From CAYLUN01 sp964386865 (GTDB lineage Bacteria; Verrucomicrobiota; Kiritimatiellia; RFP12; UBA1067): a stretch of 25,651 bases of DNA. Positions within the stretch are counted from its first letter, which is position 1. Every line of letters begins with the position of its first letter. Positions 1-8,206 of the stretch are shown piece by piece. Under the pieces are notes generated by a model. It had not been told where the DNA came from. It was given only the letters and a program-made list of their open reading frames with translations, and did not search any database. The translations under genes and the position numbers were made by a program. The DNA lies in assembly GCA_964386865.1 (NCBI GenBank), contig CAYLUN010000079.1, positions 1 through 25,651 on the forward strand, read 5' to 3'.

Positions 1-1442
1 CGGAGCGGTAGGGACGGCAGCCCCTTGCCGTCCGCCGATTCTGATGATCGGGACGGCGGTCGTGACGCGTGCGCGGCCGGGCGGGCGGCGATTCCGGGCA
101 GCGACGGCGAAGCGCGGTGCGGTAGGGACGGCAGCCCCTTGCCGTCCGCCGATTCTGATGATCGTGACGTTGGTCGTGAGTGTGTCGCGTGTGCGTGCGT
201 GCGGACGTTGTCTGCGGACGGCAGGGGGCTGCCGTCCCTACCGGCCGACCTCCGCCTTCTGACGGCCGCGGCGCTAGCGGCGCTATGCTGGTCGCTGCAT
301 CCGCTGCGGGTGGAGAGCGTGGCGTGGATCTCGAGCCGCAAGGATGTGCTGAGCGTGCTCTTCTGTCTGGGGGGGCTGATCGCGCACCTGAGCGACGTCC
401 GGCGGTGGCAGGGCGGCCGCGAGCGGGAGACGGAGTGGCGCAGGCTGTTGGACGACACGGACGCGTGGCTGGGCTCGTGGCGCTGGTGGGTGGGCTTGCT
501 CTGTTTCGCCTTGGGGTACATGGCCAAGCCGACGATGATGGTTTTCCCCGCGCTGGTCGCGCTGGTCGAATGGCTGGCGGCCGGCCGGGTGCGCTGGCGG
601 TCGCTGGCCGTCTACGCGGGAGGGGCCGTCGGCGTCTTGACGGTGACGGTTCTCGCGCAGGAGGCCGGCGGGGCTGTCGTGGCCGACTATCCGCTCGCGT
701 ACCGGGCCCTCAACGCGGCGGTCTCCATCTCGGTTTACGTGCGGCAGATCGTCTGGCCGAGCGGGCTGATCATGTTTTACCCGTACGACGACAAGCTGCC
801 GCCGGGCGCGATCCTGTCGGGGGCTGCCGCCGTCGCCGGGCTGGCGGCGCTGGCGCTGGGGTGCTGGCGGAGGCTGCCTGTGGTGACGTGTGGCGTGGCT
901 TGGTTTCTGGCGGCGCTGTTTCCCGTGCTGGGGTTTATTCAGGTGGGCCGGGCGAGCCATGCGGACCGGTACACCTATCTCGCCACCTTGGGCGTGTCGC
1001 TCATGCTGGCGGTGGGCCTGCGCGGGCTCTTGGGCAAGGGGCGCCGGCTGGCGTGGACGGCCGCCGTCGCGGCGGTTGCTGCCGCCGTGTTGGGCACGTG
1101 CGCGTGGCGGCTGGCGGGCCAGTGGCGGGATGACCCGACGCTGTCCGGCTACATCCTTTCGGTCTCGGAAGACAACTACCTGGCGAACCGCAACATGGGT
1201 ATCTACTACTACGGCCGGGTGCGCGACTGCAAGAAGGCGGCCGCCTATTTCGGCCGAGCGCTTCGCTCGGACCGCGAACGCAACCGCTGCGTGCAGCTCT
1301 TCTACATCATGATGCTTGCGGAGGCCGGCGAGCTCAGCCGGGCAAAAGAGGAGGCCCGAGACTTGGCCGAGTACAAGGAGCGGTCGGTCGTGAAGGCGAT
1401 GAACCCAGCGGGGGAGATCCAGCGCGCCGACACCTCGACGCG
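1..1442 (+). CDS. TMTC-like multi-membrane protein with TPR-like tail (partial at both ends)
   Basis: The frame is open from the window edge to the N gap. Recognisable family sequence starts near position 250 and carries HPLRVESVAW (about 298-327), a KPTMMVFPALVALVEW segment, GLIMFYPY and the ADRYTYL motif. These are typical of bacterial GT-C-like membrane proteins annotated as tetratricopeptide or O-glycosyltransferase-like (TMTC-like). About seven hydrophobic segments are followed, from about 1160, by a soluble stretch with a TPR-like helix pair. The substrate is unknown. The membrane segments that normally precede HPLRVES are replaced, within view, by translated hairpin repeats (positions 1-242). 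Either the repeats sit in frame in a loop and the start lies upstream, or the gene is 5'-disrupted. The 3' end is lost in the gap. The family call is fairly sure; the boundaries are not. Confidence 0.72.
7..242. repeat. REP-like hairpin cluster inside an open reading frame
   Basis: There are three copies of a GTAG-footed hairpin: 7-36 and 121-150 on the plus strand and 214-242 on the minus strand. Arms are GGACGGCA and TGCCGTCC in the first two. The first two copies are identical over about 44 bases and lie 114 bp apart, which is 38 codons, so the duplication keeps the frame. The third copy is inverted relative to them. The whole block stays open in the frame of the downstream membrane protein. 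Confidence 0.8.
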
Positions 1443-1542
1443 NNNNNNNNNNNNNNNNNNNNNNNNNNNNNNNNNNNNNNNNNNNNNNNNNNNNNNNNNN
1501 NNNNNNNNNNNNNNNNNNNNNNNNNNNNNNNNNNNNNNNNNN
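1443..1542. other. Assembly gap (100 N)
   Basis: Exactly 100 unknown bases, the conventional length for a scaffold gap of unknown size. The sequence resumes directly in a copy of the hairpin repeat, so repeat collapse is the likely cause. The true 3' end of the preceding gene is hidden here. Any frame read across the gap is meaningless. Confidence 0.98.
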
Positions 1543-1737
1543 TGCGTGCGGGCGTCGTCTGCGGACGGCAGGGGGCTGCCGTCCCTACCAGGCTGCGCCG
1601 CGACGCCGGAGCCCGGAGGGGTAGGGACGGCAGCCCCTGCCGTCCGCCGGTCTGGGGGCGCGGGACTTCGGCAAGGCGGTCGCGCGGGCTTGCGTGCGGG
1701 CGTCGTCTGCGGACGGCAGGGGCTGCCGTCCCTACCA
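1543..1737. repeat. REP-like hairpin cluster (three copies, mixed orientation)
   Basis: Copies lie at 1561-1589 (minus), 1620-1648 (plus) and 1709-1736 (minus). The hairpin arms GGACGGCAG and CTGCCGTCC enclose a 3-4 base loop, with GTAG at the foot. The two minus-oriented copies are each preceded by the same TGCGTGCGGGCGTCGTCTGC segment, giving a direct repeat of about 47 bp at 1543-1590 and 1691-1737. No gene is visible between the gap and 1777. The block lies between converging genes and may serve as a terminator, which is inference. Confidence 0.85.
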
Positions 1738-1776
1738 AGAGGGATCACGGATCCTGGCGGGTGGACGAGGGCCAAC

Positions 1777-3960
1777 CTACAGGTTCAGGTTCACCAGCTC
1801 CAGCCGCGAGGGCGGGACGATACCGAAGCGGATGAGCGACAGGAGGCTGCCCCGCTCGTCGGTCGGCAGGCGCACGTTCAAGACCTGGGCCCAGTCGATG
1901 CGGCGGCAGCCGTCGTGGCCGATCGGCAGCGGCGCGTGCGTGAGAAAGACCCAGTGCGCCACCGTTGCGAGAGGGGTTTGTGGCGAGATGACGCCGGAGA
2001 GCTGCAGGTTGAAGTCGGCGGCGGCGGCTTTGCAGAGCGGCGCGAGGTCGATGTTCCAGTTGCTGATGTGGATCGCGAGGATTCCGTCTGGAGCGAGGCG
2101 GTCCACATAGAGCTGGAAGGCCTCGCGCGTGGCGAGATGCGAGGGCACCGAGTCGCCGCTGTAGGCGTCGACCACCAGCACATCGTACAGGGGCGCCTGT
2201 GCCGCCCGCTCCTTTTCGAGCTGCTTGCGGGCATCGGCCTGGACAAGGTCGACGCGGGCGGCGCAGTCAGCGACGAACGAGAAGTAGTTCGTGTCGCTGG
2301 CGATGGCGATGACCTGGGGGTTGATCTCGATGAACCGGTAGAGGTCGTTGGTTCGCCCGTAGCAGGCCAAGGTGCCGGCGCCGAGGCCGATAATACCCAC
2401 GTTCATCGGCTGCGTGTGATCCGCGTATTTCGGATGCGACGTGAAGGAGAGGCCGCCGCCCCCCTCGGCAAAGTAGGTCGTCGGCTTCCGCCGGTTGAAG
2501 CGGTCTTGCGCCTGCAGGCCGTGCAGGGTCTCGCCGTGGATCAGGCTGGCGAGAACCACGCTTTCGCCCAGGGAGGATTCGCGCCTCTCGCGCTCCACGC
2601 GCAGGCACCCGTAGAAATTGCGCTGCCGCAGGACGACGTTCGCCGAGGATTTCAGCGCGGCATTGACCGTCCAGAGCACGGTTACGGCCGCGACGCCCAG
2701 CAGGAAGCGGTTGAGGCCTTTGAGCTCCGCGTGGTCCCACGTGCGGATCAGCCAGGCGCAGGCCGCGCAGAGGCCGATCAGCCCCAGCGGATACTCCCAC
2801 ACCCGGCTGAACAGCACCGGCGCCACCAGCGAGGCGCAAACGCCGCCGGCCGCGCCGCCGGCCGCGATGCCGAGGTAGAAGTGCGTAAGCTGGGCCGCGT
2901 GCGGCCGGACGCGATAGAGCCACGCGTGAAGAAACGTGCAGCCGAGCAGCACAGTCAGCACGCCGCAGATCAGATTGGGCAGGAAACCCCCGCCGCCCGT
3001 CATCCCGCTGACGCCGGCCGCCGCCGCGAGGACCAGGACGGCCACGATGGCCCAGACGATCAGGCCGCCCTCGCCCGCCTTGGAGAACCCGATGACATAG
3101 CTCAGCAGGAAGGCCGTGAGCAGCAGAACCCACATCATCGGCACGGGCGTGACGTCGGTGGAGAGGTGCGCGGTCACGGCGTTGAGCAGGAAGGTGCTGA
3201 GCGCGGGCAGCGCGAACCAGAGCCACGGGCGCGTGAGCGCGGCGGGGAGGTCGGAGGTCGGAGGCCGGAGGTCGGAGGGCTCCCCTTCGCAACCGCTGAA
3301 CCGAGAACCGTGAACCTCTCCACCCGGACTCTGCGTGTTGCGCGCCACGACGGCCAGCAGGATCGTGTAAATCAGTAGGCACGCGGCGAAGCCGTACCAC
3401 TGCGCGTTGAGCGAGACGAACGGCTCCAGGATGAACGGATAGACCAGCAGGCCCAGCAGCGAGCCGAGGTTAGAGACCGCGTAGAGCTTGTAGACGGCGC
3501 GGGACGCGTGTCTCTCAGACTCCGATTCCACAACTCCCCCTTGCGCATGCGTCGCACGCGCCAGCCACGCCTGGATCAGCGTGCTGTTGGCGGAGAGCAG
3601 CACATAGGGCAGGCCCGCGAACACGAGCACGCAGCCGAGCACCTCGAGCGAGGGCACGGGGAAATCGCCGAGGCGGCTTCGGAGCGTCAGGCGCAGCGCG
3701 GCGAACGCGAGCGTCCAGAGAACGGCGACGCCCAGCAGGGCGATGTGCAGGCGGCGCTGGGTCCGCGCGCTCCGCCCGGCGAGCAGGTGCGCGTAGCCGT
3801 AGCCGAAGAGCAGGAGCACCTGATACGCGGCGAGGCAGACCGTCCACACTGCGGCGGAGCCGCCGAAGGAGGGAAGCAGGGCGCGGCCGAGCATGGGCTG
3901 GATGCCGAAGAGGAGAAAGGAGCCGAAGAAGAGGGCGAGGGTAGAGGAGAGCGTACCCAT
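1777..3960 (-). CDS. Fused MFS-like / spermidine synthase-like membrane protein
   Basis: This 727-residue protein begins with a multi-span membrane region from residue 1 to about 480, opening with the typical LFFGSFLLFGIQPMLGRALLP segment. A soluble spermidine-synthase-like Rossmann domain follows. In it, GIIGLGAGT (about 521-529) and an acidic FIEINP strand form the nucleotide-side site, and DVLVVDAYSGDSVPSHL (about 590-606) carries the Asp-containing motif of aminopropyltransferases. Proteins of this fused type are common in PVC bacteria, but their substrate is not established, so polyamine synthesis is not claimed. Residues about 209-240 are a low-complexity insert encoded by dispersed repeats, placed in a loop between membrane segments. 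The start is 4 bp after the stop of the upstream gene, which argues for co-transcription. It converges on the repeat block at 1543-1737. Confidence 0.85.
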   Translation of the reverse strand: MGTLSSTLALFFGSFLLFGIQPMLGRALLPSFGGSAAVWTVCLAAYQVLLLFGYGYAHLLAGRSARTQRRLHIALLGVAVLWTLAFAALRLTLRSRLGDFPVPSLEVLGCVLVFAGLPYVLLSANSTLIQAWLARATHAQGGVVESESERHASRAVYKLYAVSNLGSLLGLLVYPFILEPFVSLNAQWYGFAACLLIYTILLAVVARNTQSPGGEVHGSRFSGCEGEPSDLRPPTSDLPAALTRPWLWFALPALSTFLLNAVTAHLSTDVTPVPMMWVLLLTAFLLSYVIGFSKAGEGGLIVWAIVAVLVLAAAAGVSGMTGGGGFLPNLICGVLTVLLGCTFLHAWLYRVRPHAAQLTHFYLGIAAGGAAGGVCASLVAPVLFSRVWEYPLGLIGLCAACAWLIRTWDHAELKGLNRFLLGVAAVTVLWTVNAALKSSANVVLRQRNFYGCLRVERERRESSLGESVVLASLIHGETLHGLQAQDRFNRRKPTTYFAEGGGGLSFTSHPKYADHTQPMNVGIIGLGAGTLACYGRTNDLYRFIEINPQVIAIASDTNYFSFVADCAARVDLVQADARKQLEKERAAQAPLYDVLVVDAYSGDSVPSHLATREAFQLYVDRLAPDGILAIHISNWNIDLAPLCKAAAADFNLQLSGVISPQTPLATVAHWVFLTHAPLPIGHDGCRRIDWAQVLNVRLPTDERGSLLSLIRFGIVPPSRLELVNLNL
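3248..3325. repeat. 7-bp tandem array plus dispersed repeat inside a gene
   Basis: Four 7-bp units (AGGTCGG, third unit AGGCCGG) occupy 3248-3275. They are followed by an AACCGCTGAACC-type dispersed repeat at about 3292-3325. Read on the minus strand, the block encodes the VHGSR-containing low-complexity insert of the MFS/spermidine synthase-like protein. The same VHGSR peptide is produced by the related repeat in the flavoprotein gene at 6341-6405. Confidence 0.8.
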
Positions 3961-3964
3961 AAAA

Positions 3965-4768
3965 CTATTTCTTCAGCTCCTGCCAGATGGCCCGCTGGAT
4001 GTCGTTCGTCGGCGCGGGCGCCCAGCCCTCCTCGACCGCCTTGCGGTAGGTTGTCGGCCGGCTCTGATGGATGCCCAAGCGCTGCGCGTAGGCGAGGATC
4101 TTGTTGAGCGGTTCGACGCTCAGGTTTTTCGCCTTCAGCGCGTCGAGGTCCTCGGGCTTCAGCACCGGCTTCAGCACGCAGCTTTCGAAGTTGGAGTGCG
4201 CCGCCCCCAGCAGCATGCCGAACGCCCGCATGGTCTCCTTCTGAACGCGGTCGGCGAGCCGGTCGGCAGGCACCCCGTCGCCGCCGAGCGCCGCCACATT
4301 GACAAGCGCCCAGCGGCTTTCGGGGGCGAGCAGGAGCGACGGATAGCTGGACGCGTCGCCGATGACGATGACGGCGGCGATCGAGGTGTCGGACAGCGCT
4401 TGAACCGCGTCGGCGACCGGCTCAGACGAGGGCTGGCTGCGGAGTATGCACGGCAGGCGGAGGAGCTTCTCGATCTGGCTGACGGGCTCGCGGATCAGCG
4501 GAGCGGGAACCCGCGTCTGCGCGTTCAGGAACAAGACGGACGGGCCGCTCACGGGCGACGCCAGGATGCCGCCCGTTTTGGCGAACATGTTGGAGCGGAC
4601 GGCCGCATCGGCCACGCGCGGCATGGCCGGCGTCGTCGGCCGGCGCACGACCACGGCGGTGCCGGGCTTCGCGGCGGGCGGAGTGGCGGGCTTCGCGGCG
4701 GTCTCAGCGAGGCTGGCGGCGGCGCAGAGGGCTACGGAGAGGGTCAACAGGCTGCGGGTCACGTTCAT
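3965..4768 (-). CDS. Secreted degenerate archaemetzincin-like protein
   Basis: The protein has 267 residues. The ATG at 4768 is chosen because AAGGA lies 9 bases upstream; an in-frame TTG 24 bases earlier has no such site. Residues 1 to about 21 form a signal peptide ending near SLAETAAK, followed by a Pro/Ala/Thr-rich linker. The segment VQKETMRAFGMLLGAAHSNF then ESCVLKP lines up by eye with the zinc-binding region of archaemetzincins (HELGHxxGLxHC, then CVM). The histidines and glutamate of HExxH are absent, so it should not be an active metalloprotease of that type. Similar catalytically dead proteins are recalled as hypothetical proteins in Verrucomicrobia/Kiritimatiellota. It is the middle gene of a three-gene unit, 27 bp after the upstream gene and 4 bp before the next. 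Function is unknown. Confidence 0.7.
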   Translation of the reverse strand: MNVTRSLLTLSVALCAAASLAETAAKPATPPAAKPGTAVVVRRPTTPAMPRVADAAVRSNMFAKTGGILASPVSGPSVLFLNAQTRVPAPLIREPVSQIEKLLRLPCILRSQPSSEPVADAVQALSDTSIAAVIVIGDASSYPSLLLAPESRWALVNVAALGGDGVPADRLADRVQKETMRAFGMLLGAAHSNFESCVLKPVLKPEDLDALKAKNLSVEPLNKILAYAQRLGIHQSRPTTYRKAVEEGWAPAPTNDIQRAIWQELKK

Positions 4769-4795
4769 GCGTATGTTCCTTGTCGGGTTCAATGC

Positions 4796-5725
4796 TTACT
4801 GGGCCAGCACGCCGCTCTCTACGAGCCGGGCCTCCTCCTCAGGCGTGAGTTCGATATCGGAGACGGGGCGAGCGCCCTGCTCGAGGAGGCTCAGGTTGAG
4901 CTCGCGCTCGCGCCTCTTCAGCTCATCCTCGGTGAATTTGCGGGTCAGCTCCTGCAGCTTGTCGCGGGCGGCTTGCTCGGCCGCTTCCTTGTCGGCCTTC
5001 TCCTGGGCTTTCCGCTCGCGCAGGCGCTCCATGTAAGAAGAGACGTCGCCGCCCTCCTCCTGCAGCTTCTTGACTTCGGTGCGGATCTGGTCGGTCTCCT
5101 GCTGCGAGCGCTTCAGCCCCGCCACGTTGAGGGCGGGCCGGCCGCCCCACGAGGGGCGTTTGACGAAGCCTGGGCGCACGGCGGCCTCGGCCTCGGCGGT
5201 AGGGTCGGCAGGCGCGGCGGCCGCGGCGGCAGGCGACGGCGCGGGAGCCGCGGCGACGGCCGCGGCGGCGGCAGGAGGCGTCGGCGGCGCGTCGATCAGG
5301 CCCTTGCCGAGCTGGAGCGTGATGGTCACGCCATCTTTCTCGATCTGCGCCCACTCCTCGTCGTAGTCGGCGTTCACGACGGTCCACCCGCCGCCCGCGT
5401 CGCCGATCAGCAGGTAGTAGCTCTTGGGCGGCTTCTCGTTGAGGTCCGTGAAGCCAATCGCCGTCTGGCCGCCGGGGGTGACGTTGATGCACGACATGTT
5501 GATCTGCTTGGCGAGCTTCTGCTGCTCGGCCTGCATCTGCGCGTCGGTCACGGCCGGCGCCTCAGCGGGGGCCTCGCCGAAATTCGGCGGCAGCGGCCCG
5601 AACGGCATGCGGTCGAGAATGAGCTGGTAGTGCTCGTACGGCGCGGTCGTATACCCCTCCGTCGTCGCAGCCGCGACGAGCGGAAGGAGCAAGGGCACGA
5701 GGCTGACTGACCAAAACCGTTTCAT
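4796..5725 (-). CDS. Secreted hypothetical protein, possibly PilP/GspC-like
   Basis: The protein has 309 residues with an N-terminal signal peptide (MKRFWSVSLVPLLLPLVAAA). Next comes a YEHYQLILDRMPFGPLPPNF segment resembling the Y-x-I-x-x-R-x-P-F-G motif of PVC secretion or pilus inner-membrane partners (PilP/GspC-like). A compact beta-rich part around SYYLLIGDAGGGWTVVNAD to DGVTITLQLGKG (about residues 95-145) may be the HR-like domain. An Ala/Pro-rich linker and a charged helical C terminus (about 205-300, likely coiled coil, rich in QETDQIRTEVKKLQEE-type sequence) complete it. It heads a minus-strand unit with the archaemetzincin-like and MFS/spermidine synthase-like genes. The secretion link is inference from one motif; there is no secretin or ATPase in the window. 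Confidence 0.7.
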   Translation of the reverse strand: MKRFWSVSLVPLLLPLVAAATTEGYTTAPYEHYQLILDRMPFGPLPPNFGEAPAEAPAVTDAQMQAEQQKLAKQINMSCINVTPGGQTAIGFTDLNEKPPKSYYLLIGDAGGGWTVVNADYDEEWAQIEKDGVTITLQLGKGLIDAPPTPPAAAAAVAAAPAPSPAAAAAAPADPTAEAEAAVRPGFVKRPSWGGRPALNVAGLKRSQQETDQIRTEVKKLQEEGGDVSSYMERLRERKAQEKADKEAAEQAARDKLQELTRKFTEDELKRRERELNLSLLEQGARPVSDIELTPEEEARLVESGVLAQ

Positions 5726-5809
5726 ACACCACGAAGAATAGCATAAAGTGTTCCGTCAGGGAAGAGGCTCTGGGGGCTGACCGTCATCCTCGCGCCGCGT
5801 TATTGGACA

Positions 5810-5824
5810 TGACTCCCTGAGTCA
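5810..5824. other. Short perfect hairpin TGACTC-CCT-GAGTCA
   Basis: A 6-bp inverted repeat with a 3-base spacer lies in the 139-bp gap between the flavoprotein stop and the start of the gene at 5725. No T-run follows on either strand, so it is not a classical terminator. A protein-binding site is possible, but nothing identifies one. Confidence 0.35.
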
Positions 5825-5864
5825 CAGGATTGGAAACGTCGCCACCATCATGTGAAGCATGTAA

Positions 5865-7262
5865 TCATGTCAAGCTCTCGAGGTGTTGGGCGGCGAGGCG
5901 GCCGGAGGCGAAGGCCCAGGTGAGGTTGTAGCCGCCGCAGGGGGCGTCGAGGTCGACGACCTCGCCCGCGCAGTACAGGCCGCGCACGCGGCGGCAGGCG
6001 AGCGTCTTGGGGTCGAGCTCCTCCAGCGCCACGCCGCCGCGCGTGACCATGGCCCGGCTCCACCCCTCGGTGCCGGTGACGCGCAGCGGCAGCTCGGTGC
6101 AGGCGGCGGCGAGCGCCTGCAACACGGTCTTGCTCGCGCGGGCGACGGCTACGCCTGACGCGCCAGCGAGCGCGCAAAGCCTCTCGGCCAGCGCGCGCGG
6201 CAGCTCGCCCGCCAGCAGGTTATGAAGGGCGCGGCCGCCATGGGCGCGGCGCCAGCCGTCGAAGCGCGCCAGCCAGTCGGCCGGCGTGCGGTCGGCGATG
6301 AAGGACGCGCGAATGAGGATGGAGGAGTCGGCAGGCGGTGGGCTGTAGGCTGTAGGGGGGGGCGCCAACCGTGAGCCGTGAACGTCTCCAACCGCTGAAC
6401 CCTGAACCCCGGCGTGCGGTGCGGACGCCGCGAGCCGGGCGTTGATCTCGCCGGCGAGGGCGAGCGCGGGCGGGCCGCTGAGGCCCCGGTGGGTGAAGAG
6501 CAGCGGCGCGGGCGGCAGCGGCCTGGGTGAGTCGGGCGCGTCGAGCCGCAGCGCGGCGCGCTCGCAGACGATGCCAGCCAGGGTGCCCGGCCACGTCTCG
6601 GCGGTGACCAGGCCCGCCAGCGCGGGCACGGGAGGCACAACAGCCAGGCCGGCCTCGCGGGCGAGCGCGAAGCCGGAGCCGTCGGAGCCGAGATCCGGGT
6701 AGCTGCGGCCTCCTGCGGCGAGGATGACGCGGCGGGCGCCGAGGTCGCCGCGGTCGGTCGTGACGCCCACGACGCGGCGGGCGCCGGGGCCCGCCTCCGG
6801 GTCGGGCTCGAGAAGCAGCTGCTTGGCGCGCGCGCCGCAGCGGATCTCGGCGCCGTTGGCACGCGCGGCCTGCAAGAGCGCCGCGAGGACATCGGCGGCT
6901 TTCTGGGAGACGGGGAAGACGCAGCCGTCGGGCTCCGCCAGCGTCTCCACGCCGAGCGTGCGGAAAAAGTCTCGGAGGCGCTCCGGCGGGAAGCCGCGCA
7001 GGGCGGGCAGCGCGAAGCGCGGGCTGCGGGCGAAGGCGGCCGCGATGCCGTCGGCGCCGGTGTCGTGCGTGAGGTTGCAGCGGCCGCCGCCCGTGGCCAG
7101 CAGCTTGCGGCCGGGCGAGGCGAGGCGCTCGAGGACGATGCACCCGGGGGGGGCGAAACAGGCAGCCGCCAAGCCGGCGGCCCCCCCGCCGATGATGATC
7201 GTGGGGGGGGAGGGGAAGGCTGTTAGCCTGAAGGCTGGCAGGCTATTAGGCAGAGCGGACAT
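5865..7262 (-). CDS. BaiN/HI0933-family FAD-dependent oxidoreductase
   Basis: The protein has 465 residues, starting at the ATG at 7262; a TTG 27 bases upstream is a weaker alternative. The FAD-binding glycine motif GGGAAG is at residues 25-30, followed by GRKLLATGGGRCNLTH at about 48-63. The family's C-terminal FAD segment GLYCAGEVVDLDAPCGGYNL then WAFASGRLA is intact. These define the HI0933/YhiN/BaiN flavoprotein family, whose physiological substrate is mostly unknown. The usual family length is about 390-420 residues. The excess is explained by a low-complexity insert near residues 285-310, encoded by dispersed repeats, and by a repeat-like leader around residues 7-20. It follows the zinc-ribbon gene by 113 bp, most of it a 7-bp tandem array. 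Confidence 0.88.
   Translation of the reverse strand: MSALPNSLPAFRLTAFPSPPTIIIGGGAAGLAAACFAPPGCIVLERLASPGRKLLATGGGRCNLTHDTGADGIAAAFARSPRFALPALRGFPPERLRDFFRTLGVETLAEPDGCVFPVSQKAADVLAALLQAARANGAEIRCGARAKQLLLEPDPEAGPGARRVVGVTTDRGDLGARRVILAAGGRSYPDLGSDGSGFALAREAGLAVVPPVPALAGLVTAETWPGTLAGIVCERAALRLDAPDSPRPLPPAPLLFTHRGLSGPPALALAGEINARLAASAPHAGVQGSAVGDVHGSRLAPPPTAYSPPPADSSILIRASFIADRTPADWLARFDGWRRAHGGRALHNLLAGELPRALAERLCALAGASGVAVARASKTVLQALAAACTELPLRVTGTEGWSRAMVTRGGVALEELDPKTLACRRVRGLYCAGEVVDLDAPCGGYNLTWAFASGRLAAQHLESLT
6341..6405. repeat. Two dispersed repeats inside the flavoprotein gene
   Basis: Two 7-bp units GGCTGTA occupy 6341-6354. Next to them is a GAGCCGTGAACG...AACCGCTGAACC repeat at about 6367-6405. 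On the coding strand they give a VHGSRLAPPPTAYSPPPA-type segment between conserved parts of the protein. The sequence is unlike the family and matches repeat copies elsewhere in the window. Confidence 0.78.
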
Positions 7263-7291
7263 GGATGAAAAACCAAAGAACGCGTCCAAAT

Positions 7292-7368
7292 AGCCTACAG
7301 CCTACAGCCTACAGCCTATAGCCTACAGCCTATAGCCTATAGCCTATAGCCGACAGCCGACAGCCCGT
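7292..7368. repeat. Heptanucleotide tandem array, about 11 units
   Basis: Units of AGCCTAC or AGCCTAT run head to tail for eight copies, then degrade to AGCCGAC (two) and AGCCCGT. The array fills most of the gap between the zinc-ribbon gene stop at 7376 and the flavoprotein start at 7262. It therefore lies in the mRNA leader of the flavoprotein if the two are co-transcribed. The same 7-bp theme occurs inside genes at 6341 and 16672. Confidence 0.92.
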
Positions 7369-7375
7369 CACCCGC

Positions 7376-7870
7376 TCAGCGCTGCTGCTCTTCGGCGATG
7401 AGGGCGAGCATGCGGTTGAGGGTGTTGGTGGTCTCGCCCTGGGATTTGGTGATCGTCTGGCACATGCTGACCATCTCCGCGCACCGGTGGAGGGTGGTGA
7501 TGCGGGACTTCTCCAGCTCCGTGCGGCGCGCCTTGATGCTGGCGAGCGCCTCCTCCAGTTCGCCGATGCGCTGCTCGGACTTGAGGAGCATGCGGCGCGT
7601 CTGGAAAAGCTGAGTCAGCAGCTCGCCCGCGGAGAGATCGAGGTCGTCGATCTTCATGCCGTCGGGGATGGGGACGAGCACGGTGTTGCCGCACTCGACG
7701 CACGCGATTTGGAGGCCGGCCCCGCGGTAGTCGATCGCGAGGTTGTGGCCGCAGTGCGGGCAATCGAAAACGATGTCGGTAGCCTTGATCTCGTCGCTGC
7801 CGTCAGCGTCCTCGCCGCCCTGCGCCTCGGCGTCGCGAGGCGCTAACTGATCCGTGGGATTGTTCTGCAT
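7376..7870 (-). CDS. Zinc-ribbon and coiled-coil hypothetical protein
   Basis: The protein has 164 residues. The start at 7870 is fixed by AGGAGG six bases upstream; longer in-frame reads have no such site. After an acidic N terminus, a zinc ribbon FDCPHCGHNLAIDYRG then IACVECGN (about residues 33-60) supplies two CxxC pairs. From about residue 75 to 160 the protein is helical and charged with a heptad-like pattern (LLKSEQRIGELEEALASIKA), a probable coiled coil. It lies 75 bp downstream of rpmB on the same strand and probably shares its promoter. No specific function is recognised. The zinc ribbon suggests a nucleic-acid or protein contact, and the coiled coil suggests oligomerisation. Confidence 0.8.
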   Translation of the reverse strand: MQNNPTDQLAPRDAEAQGGEDADGSDEIKATDIVFDCPHCGHNLAIDYRGAGLQIACVECGNTVLVPIPDGMKIDDLDLSAGELLTQLFQTRRMLLKSEQRIGELEEALASIKARRTELEKSRITTLHRCAEMVSMCQTITKSQGETTNTLNRMLALIAEEQQR

Positions 7871-7945
7871 GAATAACCTCCTCTCGGACGAAGGGCGATG
7901 TTCCGGATACCGATTGCGCGCGCAGACTTGCCAGCCGAACCGCAA

Positions 7946-8176
7946 CTAGGGCTTGATGACCTTGCCCTGCTTGATGCAGGACGCGCACACCTTCATGCGT
8001 CCCACGGTGCCATTGCTGGCCTTGGCGCGCACGTTCTGAAGGTTCGGCAGGAACCGACGCTTGGTGATACCCGTCGTGTGCAAACCGATGCCACCCTTGT
8101 ACTTGGCAAGACCGTGGCGGACAATCGTGTTACCCGACATCGGACCTTTACCGCAAACATCGCAAACTCTTGACAT
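7946..8176 (-). CDS. rpmB: 50S ribosomal protein L28 (bL28)
   Basis: The 76-residue protein starts MSRVCDVCGKGPMSGNTI and contains KRRFLPNLQNVRA, both hallmark bL28 segments. It is a structural protein of the large ribosomal subunit. Two CxxC pairs (CDVCG near the N terminus and CASC near the C terminus) make this the zinc-binding (C+) form. The start is supported by AAGGAG 8 bases upstream and by a well-formed promoter at 8207-8235. Length is normal for the family. Its usual partner rpmG is not adjacent; the next gene encodes a zinc-ribbon protein instead. Confidence 0.97.
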   Translation of the reverse strand: MSRVCDVCGKGPMSGNTIVRHGLAKYKGGIGLHTTGITKRRFLPNLQNVRAKASNGTVGRMKVCASCIKQGKVIKP

Positions 8177-8206
8177 GACCGTCTCTCCTTAAGAAAAAGG
8201 ATGGTT

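Noticed and set aside
25..3378. A 1117-codon open frame on the plus strand crossing the first N gap
   Set aside because: Only the part before the gap encodes a recognisable protein. After the gap it reads repeats and then the antisense of the MFS/spermidine synthase-like gene.
3893..5710. A 605-codon plus-strand open frame
   Set aside because: It is antisense to two well-supported minus-strand genes with start sites and signal peptides. Its Arg/Gly-rich translation is typical of high-GC shadow frames.
7292..7368. A CRISPR array
   Set aside because: The units are 7 bp, head to tail, with no spacers and no cas genes nearby.
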